Counted from the stretch's first letter, positions 1 through 7,852 are shown. The stretch is 8,586 bases of DNA from an uncultured Moraxella sp. (GCA_937975585.1 CALJUC010000059.1:1-8586); one strand, 5' to 3'. Numbers and translations are program-made. Notes: a model not told the origin generated them from the letters alone.

Positions 1-647
1 AATACAATCGCTTCGGTTTGTGGGTCGTCTTGAAGCAATTTTAATGCATCGATTTGGTTCATACCTGGAATTGGGTCACCACCGATACCGATACAGGTTG
101 ATTGACCAAAGCCAAGTTTAGTGGTTTGGGCAACCGCTTCATACGTCAATGTACCAGAACGTGAGATGATACCGACTTTACCTTCTTGGTGAATGTGACC
201 TGGCATGATACCGATTTTGCATTTACCTGGGCTGATCACGCCTGGACAGTTTGGACCCACCATACGGATGATTTCTTCGCCCTTGGCTTGTAGGTCAGCG
301 TTGACGTTTTCTAGGTAACGTTTGGCTTTTAGCATATCTAGGGTAGGTACGCCTTCGGTGATGACCACAATCAATTTTACGCCAGAGTTAATCGCTTCAA
401 CGATTGAGTCCAATACAAATGGTGCTGGTACAAAGATAACAGAGGCATTAGCACCCGTTGCTTTTACTGCTTCATTCATGGTATCGAATACTGGACGATC
501 AAGGTGGGTTGTACCGCCTTTACCTGGAGTCACACCGCCAACGATGTTGGTACCATAAGCAATTGATTGCTCTGAGTGTAGAGTACCGTTTTTACCTGTG
601 AAACCTTGCACTAATACTTTAGTGTCTTTTCCAACTAATACGCTCAT
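1..647 (-). CDS. sucD: Succinyl-CoA synthetase (ADP-forming) subunit alpha, 3' end missing
   Basis: The alpha subunit binds CoA and carries the phosphohistidine intermediate of succinyl-CoA synthetase, which turns succinyl-CoA, ADP (or GDP) and phosphate into succinate, CoA and NTP in the cytoplasm. The window holds 215 codons from the ATG at 647; about 75-85 C-terminal residues, including the region of the active-site histidine (His246 in E. coli), lie off the left edge. Visible family motifs are QGFTGKNG (14-21, nucleotide/CoA-binding Rossmann start), GGVTPGKGG (37-45), VPAPF (73-77), ITEGVPTLDML (96-106), GPNCPG (131-136), SRSGTLTYE (162-170) and GIGGDPIPG (187-195). The start is supported by AAGGA at 654-658 with a 6-nt spacer. 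The gene follows sucC after 87 nt. The stretch at about 107-128 is roughly 10 residues longer than E. coli SucD as I recall it. Confidence 0.97.
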   Translation of the reverse strand, partial: MSVLVGKDTKVLVQGFTGKNGTLHSEQSIAYGTNIVGGVTPGKGGTTHLDRPVFDTMNEAVKATGANASVIFVPAPFVLDSIVEAINSGVKLIVVITEGVPTLDMLKAKRYLENVNADLQAKGEEIIRMVGPNCPGVISPGKCKIGIMPGHIHQEGKVGIISRSGTLTYEAVAQTTKLGFGQSTCIGIGGDPIPGMNQIDALKLLQDDPQTEAIV

Positions 648-690
648 TGTTTTTCCTTTTACTTTTTATGTTTGATTTAAACGATTAACC

Positions 691-711
691 AGTAGGGCAC
701 ATAGCCCTACT
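691..711 (-). other. Stem-loop in the sucC-sucD gap
   Basis: This is a perfect 8-bp inverted repeat, agtagggc (691-698) and gccctact (704-711), with a 5-nt loop. It begins 23 nt after the sucC stop codon. In the transcribed direction the stem is followed by GGTTAATC, not a T-run, so it is unlikely to be a strong terminator. A mild attenuator, RNase stop or mRNA-stabilising element is the likelier role (inferred). Confidence 0.6.
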
Positions 712-734
712 CACTCATACCTATAATTTCTTAA

Positions 735-1910
735 TTAGGCATTATTAACCGCATCAACAATTTTTTGACCGGCTTCAGAAAGACCTTCAGCAGGAATTAA
801 TTTAAGACCTGAATCACGTAGGATTTGTGCACCTTTTTCAGCGTTGTTACCTTCAAGGCGAACAACCACAGGTACAGTAACGTTGACTTCTTTCACCGCT
901 TCGATAATCGCTTCGGCAATCATGTCACAACGTACGATACCACCAAAGATGTTGATGAGTACGCCTTGGACTGATTTGTCTTCAAGAATCAATTTGAACG
1001 CTTCAACCACACGTTCTTTGGTCGCACCGCCGCCTACGTCTAGGAAGTTAGCAGGTTGACCGCCGTATAGTTTGATGATGTCCATGGTTGCCATCGCAAG
1101 ACCGGCACCATTCACCATACAGCCGATGTTACCTTCAAGTGCAACATAGTTTAGGTCAAATTCTGAGGCTTTTAATTCACGCTCATTTTCTTGTGATTTG
1201 TCACGTTGTTCAGCGACTTTTGGCAGGCGATAAAGCGCATTTGAGTCGATGCCGATTTTGGCGTCAACACAGGCTAATTCGCCAGATTTACGAACCGCTA
1301 ATGGATTGATTTCAAATAAAGCAAAGTCATTTTCAATAAAGGCTTTATACGCCCCTGTCATTAATTTGGCAAATTCGTTGATTTGTTTGTCTTTTAGACC
1401 CAGTTTGAAAGCGACTTCACGAGCTTGGCAAGGTTGTAAGCCCACTAGTGGGTCAACCTCTACTTTCAAGATTTTTTCTGGGGTTTCTTCGGCAACTTTT
1501 TCAATTTCTACACCACCTTCAGTTGACGCCATGAATACCACACGACGGGCTGAACGGTCTACGACTGCACCTAAATACAATTCAGTTGCGATTGGATACA
1601 TGTCTTCGGCGATAAGTACGCTGTTAACAGGTTGACCGTTGGCGTCAGTTTGGTAAGTTACCAAGTTTTTACCAATTAATTCTTCAGCAATTTGTTTGGC
1701 TTCTTCACGCGTTTTAGCGATCTTTACGCCGCCCGCTTTACCACGGCCACCCGCATGTACTTGTGCTTTAACAACCACAGCACCTGCATTGCCTGCCATT
1801 TTGTCAAATGCAGCAGCTGCTTCGTCGCCATTGGTGGCAATGATACCTTCTTGTACAGGCAAGCCGTAGCTTTTTAGTAGTTCCTTGGCTTGATACTCAT
1901 GTAAATTCAT
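735..1910 (-). CDS. sucC: Succinyl-CoA synthetase (ADP-forming) subunit beta
   Basis: The beta subunit is an ATP-grasp protein that binds the nucleotide and Mg2+ and, with SucD, makes ATP or GTP from succinyl-CoA in the TCA cycle. The protein has 391 residues (E. coli 388), so it is full length. It opens with the family signature MNLHEYQAKELL. The ATP-grasp region has Lys49 and the glycine-rich loop HAGGRGKAGG (52-61). FEINPLAV (199-206) gives Glu200 and Asn202, and with Asp216 these match the Mg/nucleotide residues of the family. The C-terminal CoA-ligase domain has GNIGCMVNGAG (260-270), DVGGGAT (291-297) and INIFGGIVRCD (319-329). The start at 1910 is preceded by AAAGGA (1919-1924) with an 8-nt spacer. 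Whether ADP or GDP is preferred cannot be read from the sequence. It follows lpdA after 105 nt, a gap holding a stem-loop and a Fur-box-like site. Confidence 0.98.
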   Translation of the reverse strand: MNLHEYQAKELLKSYGLPVQEGIIATNGDEAAAAFDKMAGNAGAVVVKAQVHAGGRGKAGGVKIAKTREEAKQIAEELIGKNLVTYQTDANGQPVNSVLIAEDMYPIATELYLGAVVDRSARRVVFMASTEGGVEIEKVAEETPEKILKVEVDPLVGLQPCQAREVAFKLGLKDKQINEFAKLMTGAYKAFIENDFALFEINPLAVRKSGELACVDAKIGIDSNALYRLPKVAEQRDKSQENERELKASEFDLNYVALEGNIGCMVNGAGLAMATMDIIKLYGGQPANFLDVGGGATKERVVEAFKLILEDKSVQGVLINIFGGIVRCDMIAEAIIEAVKEVNVTVPVVVRLEGNNAEKGAQILRDSGLKLIPAEGLSEAGQKIVDAVNNA

Positions 1911-1940
1911 AGGTTTTATCCTTTAACTTATTTACTTTCT

Positions 1941-1959
1941 AACAATGATTATCATCAAC
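1941..1959 (-). promoter_or_regulatory. Candidate Fur box upstream of sucC
   Basis: On the minus strand the site reads GTTGATGATAATCATTGTT. It matches the classic 19-bp Fur consensus GATAATGATAATCATTATC at 15 positions, including the whole ATGAT-A-ATCAT core. It lies 31-49 nt upstream of the sucC start and overlaps a possible -10 element (GATAAT, 1948-1953) that has only a poor -35. AT-rich spacers can give such matches by chance, so Fur binding is an inference. Confidence 0.35.
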
Positions 1960-1992
1960 AAACGTGCGGTTGGTTATGCCCGCCGCACGTTT
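1960..1992 (-). other. GC-rich stem-loop in the lpdA-sucC gap
   Basis: This is a perfect 10-bp inverted repeat, aaacgtgcgg (1960-1969) and ccgcacgttt (1983-1992), with a 13-nt loop. It begins 23 nt after the lpdA stop codon. In the direction of transcription the stem ends in only three Ts, followed by GTTGATG, so terminator strength would be weak at best. It abuts the Fur-box-like palindrome. Confidence 0.6.
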
Positions 1993-2015
1993 AGGTGATG
2001 CACTTACATACAAAA

Positions 2016-3464
2016 TTACTTACGTTTACGTTGAATAGCGTGGATTGCTCGGCCATCCGCTGATAGTACGGCTTCATGTACCGCCTCAGAGATCGTTGGG
2101 TGAGCAAACGTCATTAACTGTAAATCTTCAATGCTTGATACAAATTCCATCGCGATCATACCTTGATGGACGATATCACCCGCGCCTGCACATACCGCAT
2201 GCATACCTAATAGACGATCAGTTTTGGCATCCGCAACGACTTTAATAAAGCCTTGACCTTCGCCAGCCGCAAGTGCACGGCCATTCGCTGCTAAGCTAAA
2301 TTGACCTGCTTTTACTTCATAGCCTTGGGCTTTGGCTTGTTCTTCACTTAAACCAACCCATGCAATCTCTGGGTGGGTATAGATGACGCTAATAATGGTG
2401 TCGTAATTTACCTGAACTTTTTCACCATGAATACGTTCAACCGCCATCATACCTTCTTCCATGGCTTTGTGCGCAAGCATTGGGCCACGTACCAAGTCAC
2501 CGATTGCGTATACGCCCTCTAGATTGGTTTGGCAGTAATCATTAACCGCCACTAGACCACGATCCGTCAATTCAACGCCCGAGTTTTCACCCAATAGGTT
2601 TTCTTTGTATGCACGACGTCCAACACAAACGATTAGTTTGTCGAACGTTTCTTCTGTGGTCGCACCTTTGGCTTCTGACGTAACAACAACTTTGCCGTCT
2701 TTCACTTGCGCATTGGTTACTTTGGTATCAACACGGATATCTAAGCCTTGTTGTTTTAGCAATTTAGCGGCTTCTTTGCTTACTGCTTTATCAGCAACCG
2801 CTAAGAATTCTGGCATTGCTTCGTACACAACAACTTCAGCACCTAGACGACGCCATACTGAGCCTAACTCAAGACCGATAACACCGGCACCAATGACACC
2901 CAAACGTGCTGGTACTTGTTGGAATTCCAATGCGCCGGTTGAATCAACGATATATTCGTTATCAATTGGGGCAACTGGGATATCGATTGGCACTGAGCCT
3001 GCGGCTAAGATAACGTTTTTAGCGGTTAAAGTGACCGCTTCGCCACCGTCTAATGGGGCAAATTGTACTTGTTTTTCAGCACCTTTACCGTCTAGTAAAG
3101 TGCCTGTACCTTGCAACCAATCAGCGCCATTACCTTTTAATAATGCCGCCACACCACCCGTTAATTGTTTAACGATACCGTCTTTACGGGCAAGCATTTT
3201 GCTGATGTCAATCGCGACATCACCTGTGGTAATACCGTGGTCAGCAAGGTCGTGCTTGGTCGCTTCATAGCGGTGTGAGCTATCTAACAGCGCTTTCGAT
3301 GGGATACAACCAACGTTTAGACAAGTACCACCTAACGCTGGCTCGCCCTTGTTAATACGTTTTTCGATACAAGCAACGCTCATGCCTAATTGACCGGCAC
3401 GAATAGCTGCTTCATAACCGCCTGGTCCACCACCGATGATGATCAAGTCATAGCTGTTTTTCAT
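2016..3464 (-). CDS. lpdA: Dihydrolipoyl dehydrogenase (E3 of 2-oxoglutarate dehydrogenase)
   Basis: E3 is an FAD flavoprotein that re-oxidises the dihydrolipoyl groups on SucB and passes electrons to NAD+. From the ATG at 3464 the protein has 482 residues. In this numbering GGGPGG (11-16) is the FAD dinucleotide fold. GGTCLNVGCIPSK (45-57) carries the redox disulfide Cys48/Cys53. GAGVIG (192-197) starts the NAD domain, and GVYAIGDLVRGPMLAHKA (317-334) is the second FAD contact. HPTISE (455-460) supplies the catalytic His455/Glu460 pair in the dimerisation domain. An in-frame ATG at 3476 would add MVKI, but it lacks a ribosome site, whereas GGTG at 3471-3474 stands 6 nt before the ATG at 3464. 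Its position between sucB and sucC is the Pseudomonadales pattern. Whether it also serves pyruvate dehydrogenase or glycine cleavage cannot be judged here. Confidence 0.97.
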   Translation of the reverse strand: MKNSYDLIIIGGGPGGYEAAIRAGQLGMSVACIEKRINKGEPALGGTCLNVGCIPSKALLDSSHRYEATKHDLADHGITTGDVAIDISKMLARKDGIVKQLTGGVAALLKGNGADWLQGTGTLLDGKGAEKQVQFAPLDGGEAVTLTAKNVILAAGSVPIDIPVAPIDNEYIVDSTGALEFQQVPARLGVIGAGVIGLELGSVWRRLGAEVVVYEAMPEFLAVADKAVSKEAAKLLKQQGLDIRVDTKVTNAQVKDGKVVVTSEAKGATTEETFDKLIVCVGRRAYKENLLGENSGVELTDRGLVAVNDYCQTNLEGVYAIGDLVRGPMLAHKAMEEGMMAVERIHGEKVQVNYDTIISVIYTHPEIAWVGLSEEQAKAQGYEVKAGQFSLAANGRALAAGEGQGFIKVVADAKTDRLLGMHAVCAGAGDIVHQGMIAMEFVSSIEDLQLMTFAHPTISEAVHEAVLSADGRAIHAIQRKRK

Positions 3465-3470
3465 AATTTT

Positions 3471-3474
3471 CACC
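3471..3474 (-). promoter_or_regulatory. Ribosome binding site of lpdA (decides the start)
   Basis: GGTG on the minus strand stands 6 nt before the ATG at 3464. The upstream in-frame ATG at 3476 overlaps this element and is preceded only by A-rich sequence without a Shine-Dalgarno motif. The shorter protein is therefore preferred, but the element is weak. Confidence 0.5.
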
Positions 3475-3507
3475 ATTATCTATTTTTGATTCTGTCTATA
3501 ATTTGGC

Positions 3508-3539
3508 AAAACCTGTATGACACATTGCATACAGGTTTT
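3508..3539 (-). other. Stem-loop in the sucB-lpdA gap
   Basis: This is a perfect 12-bp inverted repeat, aaaacctgtatg (3508-3519) and catacaggtttt (3528-3539), with an 8-nt loop. It begins about 6 nt after the sucB stop codon. In the direction of transcription the stem ends in TTTT and then GCC, so it resembles a leaky terminator or attenuator between the E2 and E3 genes. On the opposite strand the run is six Ts, which would end antisense transcription better. Confidence 0.65.
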
Positions 3540-3545
3540 TTAGGG

Positions 3546-4784
3546 TTATAGGTCAAGCAACAACATGGCTGGGTTTTCAACCAATTCTTTGATGGTTACC
3601 AAGAATTGTACGGCTTCTTTGCCATCAATTAGACGATGGTCGTAAGAGAGTGCCAAGTACATCATCGGTAGAATCACCACTTCGCCATTCACCGCCATTG
3701 GACGCTCTTTGGTGGCGTGCATACCCAGGATAGCAGTTTGTGGTGGGTTGATGATTGGGGTAGACATCAATGACCCAAATACACCACCGTTAGTGATAGT
3801 GAATGTACCGCCAGTCATATCTTCGATGCCTAATTTGCCTTCACGGGCTTTACCAGCATATTCACCGATACTACGCTCTACGTCAGCCATGCTCATTTGG
3901 TCAGTGTCACGTAATACGGGTACAACTAGACCACGGTCAGATGATACTGCAACACCTACGTCATAGTAGCCATGGTATACGATGTCGTTACCGTCGATTG
4001 ATGCGTTAACCGCTGGGAAACGTTTCAAGGCTTCAGTGGCTGCTTTAACAAAGATTGACATGAAGCCAAGTTTTACGCCATGACGTTTTTCAAAGCGGTC
4101 TTTGAATTCTGAACGCAACTCCATGATCGGTTTCATGTTAACTTCGTTGAACGTCGTTAACATTGCAGTTTCTTGGGTAGCAGCTAATAGACGCTCTGCA
4201 ACGCGTTGACGTAAACGAGTCATTGGTACGCGTTTTTCAGCGCGTTGGCCAACTGCCGTGGCTACCACTTGGCCATTGTCAGCTTTGATTGCTGAGTTAG
4301 CTTTTAGCGTTGGGTTAGCCATGTCTTCTTTGGTCACACGACCACCACGACCTGAACCTTGTACGTCTGCTGGGTTAACGCCAGTCGTGTTTGCTGCTTT
4401 ACGTACCGCTGGTGCTTGATCTTTATAGTCAGCTTCAGATTTTGCTTGTACTGGTGCAGAAACTGATTCTGGTGCGATAGTGGTACCTTTATCGGCTTCA
4501 GCTTCACTTAGGCTTCCAGCTTGTGCCGCAGGTGCTGCTTCAGCAACCGCGCCTTCAGTTAATTCACCGATTACTTCAGCTGATAATACAGTGTCGTCTA
4601 CATTTTTAACGATTTTGGTCAATACACCGTCAGCTTGGGCAACAACTTCAAGTACCACTTTATCAGTTTCGATTTCTGCTAAAACCGCATCACGAGTAAC
4701 TTGGTCACCTTCGTTAAAGTTCCACGCTACGATAGTACCGTCAGCGACTGACTCTGGGAATACGGGGGCTTTAATTTCTGCCAT
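3546..4784 (-). CDS. sucB: Dihydrolipoyllysine succinyltransferase (E2 of 2-oxoglutarate dehydrogenase)
   Basis: E2 is the structural core of the 2-oxoglutarate dehydrogenase complex. Its swinging lipoyl arm takes the succinyl group from SucA and transfers it to CoA, and LpdA then re-oxidises the arm. The protein has 412 residues (E. coli 405). A single lipoyl domain spans about 1-77 with the lipoylation site ETDKV (Lys42). An Ala-rich linker (about 78-122) leads to the E3/E1-binding domain (about 123-155; PAVRKAANTTGVNPADV, GSGRGGRVTKEDM). After a second linker, the catalytic domain (about 185-412) ends with YDHRLIDGKEA (381-391), in which His383 and Asp387 are the acyltransferase residues. 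The ATG at 4784 is chosen because AGGAG lies 8 nt upstream; a TTG at 4790 would sit only 2 nt from that site. The spacer from sucA is 152 nt. Confidence 0.98.
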   Translation of the reverse strand: MAEIKAPVFPESVADGTIVAWNFNEGDQVTRDAVLAEIETDKVVLEVVAQADGVLTKIVKNVDDTVLSAEVIGELTEGAVAEAAPAAQAGSLSEAEADKGTTIAPESVSAPVQAKSEADYKDQAPAVRKAANTTGVNPADVQGSGRGGRVTKEDMANPTLKANSAIKADNGQVVATAVGQRAEKRVPMTRLRQRVAERLLAATQETAMLTTFNEVNMKPIMELRSEFKDRFEKRHGVKLGFMSIFVKAATEALKRFPAVNASIDGNDIVYHGYYDVGVAVSSDRGLVVPVLRDTDQMSMADVERSIGEYAGKAREGKLGIEDMTGGTFTITNGGVFGSLMSTPIINPPQTAILGMHATKERPMAVNGEVVILPMMYLALSYDHRLIDGKEAVQFLVTIKELVENPAMLLLDL

Positions 4785-4792
4785 TTGCAATT

Positions 4793-4797
4793 CTCCT
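4793..4797 (-). promoter_or_regulatory. Ribosome binding site of sucB (decides the start)
   Basis: AGGAG on the minus strand lies 8 nt before the ATG at 4784. It rules out the in-frame TTG at 4790, which would have a 2-nt spacer. It is the strongest Shine-Dalgarno sequence in the operon. Confidence 0.85.
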
Positions 4798-4887
4798 ATG
4801 AATTTTTTAAATTTGGCAATGTCAATTATTCAATAAAATTTGGTTTGTCACGCAATGGTTATAAAGCATCGATTTATGTCAGGTTAC

Positions 4888-4933
4888 GATAAAGAAGCAT
4901 TGGACAGCAAATTCACCGTCCAATGCTTTATCT
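4888..4933 (-). other. Stem-loop in the sucA-sucB gap
   Basis: A perfect 11-bp inverted repeat, aagcattggac (4895-4905) and gtccaatgctt (4918-4928), encloses a 12-nt loop. With a 3-nt bulge on one side the stem extends outward through gataaa (4888-4893) and tttatc (about 4927-4932). It starts within about 10 nt of the sucA stop codon. In the direction of transcription it is followed by GTAACCTGAC, not a T-run, so it is not a classic terminator. The remaining ~100 nt of the gap is AT-rich with nothing else convincing. Confidence 0.65.
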
Positions 4934-4936
4934 TCA

Positions 4937-7813
4937 TTACTCGCTAATACCTAACGCATCATTGACCACTTTCTTCTGCTGTTCAGCATGCATTTGCATC
5001 GAACCTGCAGCCGGTGCGGCTGATGATGGGCGCGCAACCGGCTCAAGCAAGTAAGCATTGGTTGGACGTGCTTTACCGCTTGCTTTTGGTGGTGCAATTA
5101 GGCGGAACATATGTGGTGCTAGGTAGTACCAAGCGCCTTGGTTACGTGGCTCTTCTTGTGCCCAAACAATTTCTTCAAGGTTCGGATACTGAGCGACTTC
5201 TTCAAGGATACGTGCTTCTGGCAGTGGGTATAGCTGTTCGATACGAACGATTGCTACATTCTCTAAGCCCGCTTCACGGCGTTTTTCAAGCAAGTCGTAA
5301 TATACTTTACCACCACAAAGCACCAAACGCGTCACTTTGCTGTTATCTAGTTGATCGATCTCACTGATAACGGTTTCAAATTTACCTTCTGCCAAATCTT
5401 CTAGATTTGATACCGCCAATTTGTGGCGTAGCAAGCTCTTCGGTGACATGACGATTAATGGCTTACGTGCTGGGCGAACCACTTGACGACGTAACGCATG
5501 GTAAATCTGTGCCGGTGTTGTTGGGGTAATTACTTGCATGTTGTCTTCAGCACATAGCTGTAAGTAACGCTCTAGACGTGCTGATGAGTGCTCTGGACCC
5601 TGACCTTCATAGCCGTGTGGCAATAGCATGGTTAGACCACATAGGCGCTGCCATTTGGTTTCACCACTTGAGATAAACTGGTCAATCACCACTTGCGCAC
5701 CGTTAGCGAAGTCACCGAACTGGGCTTCCCAAATAACCAATGCATTAGGTACAGTTGTCGCATAGCCGTATTCGAATGCCAGTACCGCTTCTTCTGATAG
5801 CAATGAGTTAAAGGTATCAAAGCGGGCCTGGCTTTCGCTCATGTTAGCCAGTGGCACATACATGCTACCGTCTTTCATGTTGTAGAGTTCAGAGTGGCGA
5901 TGTGAGAAAGTACCACGACCCACGTCTTCACCAGTGATACGCACTGGGAAACCTTCGTCCACCAAGCTTGCGTATGCCAATGTTTCAGCAGCACCCCAGT
6001 TTAGTGGCTCTTGACCGGTTTGCATCAATTGGCGTTGTTCAACAACTTTACTTACTTGACGTTGTAACTCATAGCCTTCTGGCATTTGGGCCATACGTTC
6101 GCCATAGGCTTTTAACTTGTTAATATCAACGCGGGTATCCCAGTTGTCTTCAAGTTTATGGCCTAAGTATGGTGTCCAGTCAACGTACAGTGATTTGTTT
6201 GGTTGCATGACCAATGAGCTAGCAACGTACTCACCTTTGTCCAGTGACTCACGGTATTCATCTTCCATCGCTGCTGATTCTTCTTTGGTGATTACACCTT
6301 CAGCAATCAATTTACGCGCGTACAATTCACGAGTACTTGGCAATTTTTTGATGATTGAGTACATCAATGGTTGGGTGGCAGATGGCTCATCCGCTTCGTT
6401 ATGGCCATTACGGCGATAACAATACATGTCAATCACGATATCTTTGTGGAACTTACGACGGTAGTCATGTGCCAATTGTGAAATAAAGATTACCGCTTCT
6501 GGGTCATCGCCATTCACGTGGAAGATTGGCGCGTGTACCATTTTAGCGATATCAGTACAGTACTCAGTTGAACGCGCATCTTCGATACGGCTGGTGGTAA
6601 AACCAACTTGGTTATTAATCACGATGTGCAACGTACCGCCAGTGGCATACGCACGGGTTTGTGACATTTGGAAGGTTTCTTGGTTGACACCTTGACCTGC
6701 AAATGCGGCATCGCCGTGTACCACGATTGGCAATACGCTATCGCCTTCTTTGTCTTGACGACGGACTTGACGCGCACGTACCGAACCTAATACCACAGGT
6801 GAAACGATTTCAAGATGCGATGGGTTAAATGCCAACGCCAAGTGTGCTTCACCGCCTGGGGTCATCACGTTACTTGAGAAACCATTATGGTATTTTACGT
6901 CACCCGAACCCATGGTTGGTTGTTTCTTACCATCAAACTCATCAAACAAGTCTTTTGGATTTTTACCCAAAATGTTTACTAATAGGTTTAAACGACCACG
7001 GTGCGCCATACCAATCAGCATTTCTTTGGTACCAAAGCTACCCGCACGTTGGATCATCTCATTGACCATCGGGATAAAGCTTTCGCCACCTTCTAGACCA
7101 AAGCGTTTTACACCGGTATATTTACGTGCTAGGTATTTTTCTAGACCTTCAGCAGCGGTCAAACGCTCAAGGATTGATTTGCGTTTTTCATTATCAAATT
7201 TGATATAACCGAGGTTTTCTTCTAGGTATTTTTCAATCCAACGTTTTTCAGTGGCTGATGTCACGTGGAAATGCTCAGAGCCAATGCTGCTACAGTAAAC
7301 GCGTTGTAGCATTTCAATGATTTCACGCAATGTGGCTTTTTCTTTACCAATGTTTAAGTCACTGGTTGGGTAAACATTGTCTAAATCGGCTTCTGATAAA
7401 CCATGATATTCTAAGGTTAACTCTTCAATCTCAGGACGTGGTATTAATCCTAGAGGATCAAGATTTGCAATACGATGACCACGACGACGATATGAGGTAA
7501 TCAGCTTTTGCACGCCCATCTGGTTTTGGCTAAATTCGCTCAATTGCTCGACATCATACGTGCCTGCTGCAGCGGCGGTCGCTTTATGTGAGGTGGTATT
7601 ACGAGCTAATAGGAGGAATTGGTCTTGAATGGCGTGGTGCGGTGCTTTACGATCAGAGTCGTTGGCGAATTGCTCAAAATAAGGCACATATTTTTCGTCA
7701 ACGCTTTGTGGGTCTTGCAAATATTGCTCATAAAGCGATTCGAGGTAGACAGCGTTGTCTGCTGACAGTTCAGTGAAGCCGACTGCCTCGGCGGCGTGAT
7801 TAACGGTAGTCAT
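4937..7813 (-). CDS. sucA: 2-oxoglutarate dehydrogenase, thiamine-diphosphate E1 component
   Basis: E1 decarboxylates 2-oxoglutarate using thiamine diphosphate and Mg2+ and succinylates the lipoyl arm of SucB; it commits carbon to the second half of the TCA cycle. The protein has 958 residues (E. coli 933). The N-terminal segment, about 20-48 (YLESLYEQYLQDP, KYVPYF), is the E2-binding motif of OGDH E1 proteins. The ThDP domain has GMAHRGRLN (268-276, His271), HGDAAFAGQG (366-375), INNQVGFTT (399-407) and GHNEADEP (470-477, cofactor/Mg region). The transketolase-like pyrimidine domain has GEDVGRGTFSHRH (628-640) and LPHGYEGQGPEHSSAR (731-746). The C-terminal domain has WAQEEPRNQGAW (884-895), and the end (NDALGISE) aligns with the usual family tail. 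The start at 7813 has GAAGAG at 7818-7823, 4 nt upstream, a moderate site. It is the first gene after the sdh terminator. Confidence 0.98.
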   Translation of the reverse strand: MTTVNHAAEAVGFTELSADNAVYLESLYEQYLQDPQSVDEKYVPYFEQFANDSDRKAPHHAIQDQFLLLARNTTSHKATAAAAGTYDVEQLSEFSQNQMGVQKLITSYRRRGHRIANLDPLGLIPRPEIEELTLEYHGLSEADLDNVYPTSDLNIGKEKATLREIIEMLQRVYCSSIGSEHFHVTSATEKRWIEKYLEENLGYIKFDNEKRKSILERLTAAEGLEKYLARKYTGVKRFGLEGGESFIPMVNEMIQRAGSFGTKEMLIGMAHRGRLNLLVNILGKNPKDLFDEFDGKKQPTMGSGDVKYHNGFSSNVMTPGGEAHLALAFNPSHLEIVSPVVLGSVRARQVRRQDKEGDSVLPIVVHGDAAFAGQGVNQETFQMSQTRAYATGGTLHIVINNQVGFTTSRIEDARSTEYCTDIAKMVHAPIFHVNGDDPEAVIFISQLAHDYRRKFHKDIVIDMYCYRRNGHNEADEPSATQPLMYSIIKKLPSTRELYARKLIAEGVITKEESAAMEDEYRESLDKGEYVASSLVMQPNKSLYVDWTPYLGHKLEDNWDTRVDINKLKAYGERMAQMPEGYELQRQVSKVVEQRQLMQTGQEPLNWGAAETLAYASLVDEGFPVRITGEDVGRGTFSHRHSELYNMKDGSMYVPLANMSESQARFDTFNSLLSEEAVLAFEYGYATTVPNALVIWEAQFGDFANGAQVVIDQFISSGETKWQRLCGLTMLLPHGYEGQGPEHSSARLERYLQLCAEDNMQVITPTTPAQIYHALRRQVVRPARKPLIVMSPKSLLRHKLAVSNLEDLAEGKFETVISEIDQLDNSKVTRLVLCGGKVYYDLLEKRREAGLENVAIVRIEQLYPLPEARILEEVAQYPNLEEIVWAQEEPRNQGAWYYLAPHMFRLIAPPKASGKARPTNAYLLEPVARPSSAAPAAGSMQMHAEQQKKVVNDALGISE

Positions 7814-7852
7814 GATACTCTTCTATCTAATTTGAAAGGAAAAATTCATAAA

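Noticed and set aside
322..558. Plus-strand open frame of 78 codons
   Set aside because: It is antisense to sucD, which shows unbroken conserved motifs throughout the same interval.
1249..1635. Plus-strand open frame of 128 codons, and similar ones at 4480-4836, 5014-5367 and 6117-6419
   Set aside because: All are antisense shadows of sucC, sucB and sucA, without ribosome sites or family motifs.
1961..1970. AACGTGCGGT, resembling the Haemophilus uptake sequence AAGTGCGGT
   Set aside because: The match needs an extra C, occurs once as part of a stem-loop, and the genes point to Moraxellaceae, where that uptake signal is not used.
2605..3270. 221-codon open frame on the plus strand
   Set aside because: It lies wholly antisense to lpdA, whose protein is complete with all catalytic motifs. 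The frame has low-complexity Ser/Thr/Pro/Ala composition typical of the complement of a biased coding sequence and has no recognisable domain.
3465..3476. ATG at 3476 as the lpdA start
   Set aside because: It has no Shine-Dalgarno sequence and adds four residues (MVKI) not expected before the FAD fold. It cannot be fully excluded because the alternative site GGTG is weak.
4785..4790. TTG at 4790 as the sucB start
   Set aside because: It would have only a 2-nt spacer from AGGAG, whereas the ATG at 4784 has 8 nt and gives the usual MAEIKAP-type N-terminus.
4820..4825. Perfect TTGACA on the minus strand before sucB, as an internal promoter
   Set aside because: At 16-18 nt spacing the hexamers (ATTCAT, TTCATA, TCATAG) do not resemble TATAAT and they run into the sucB ribosome site.
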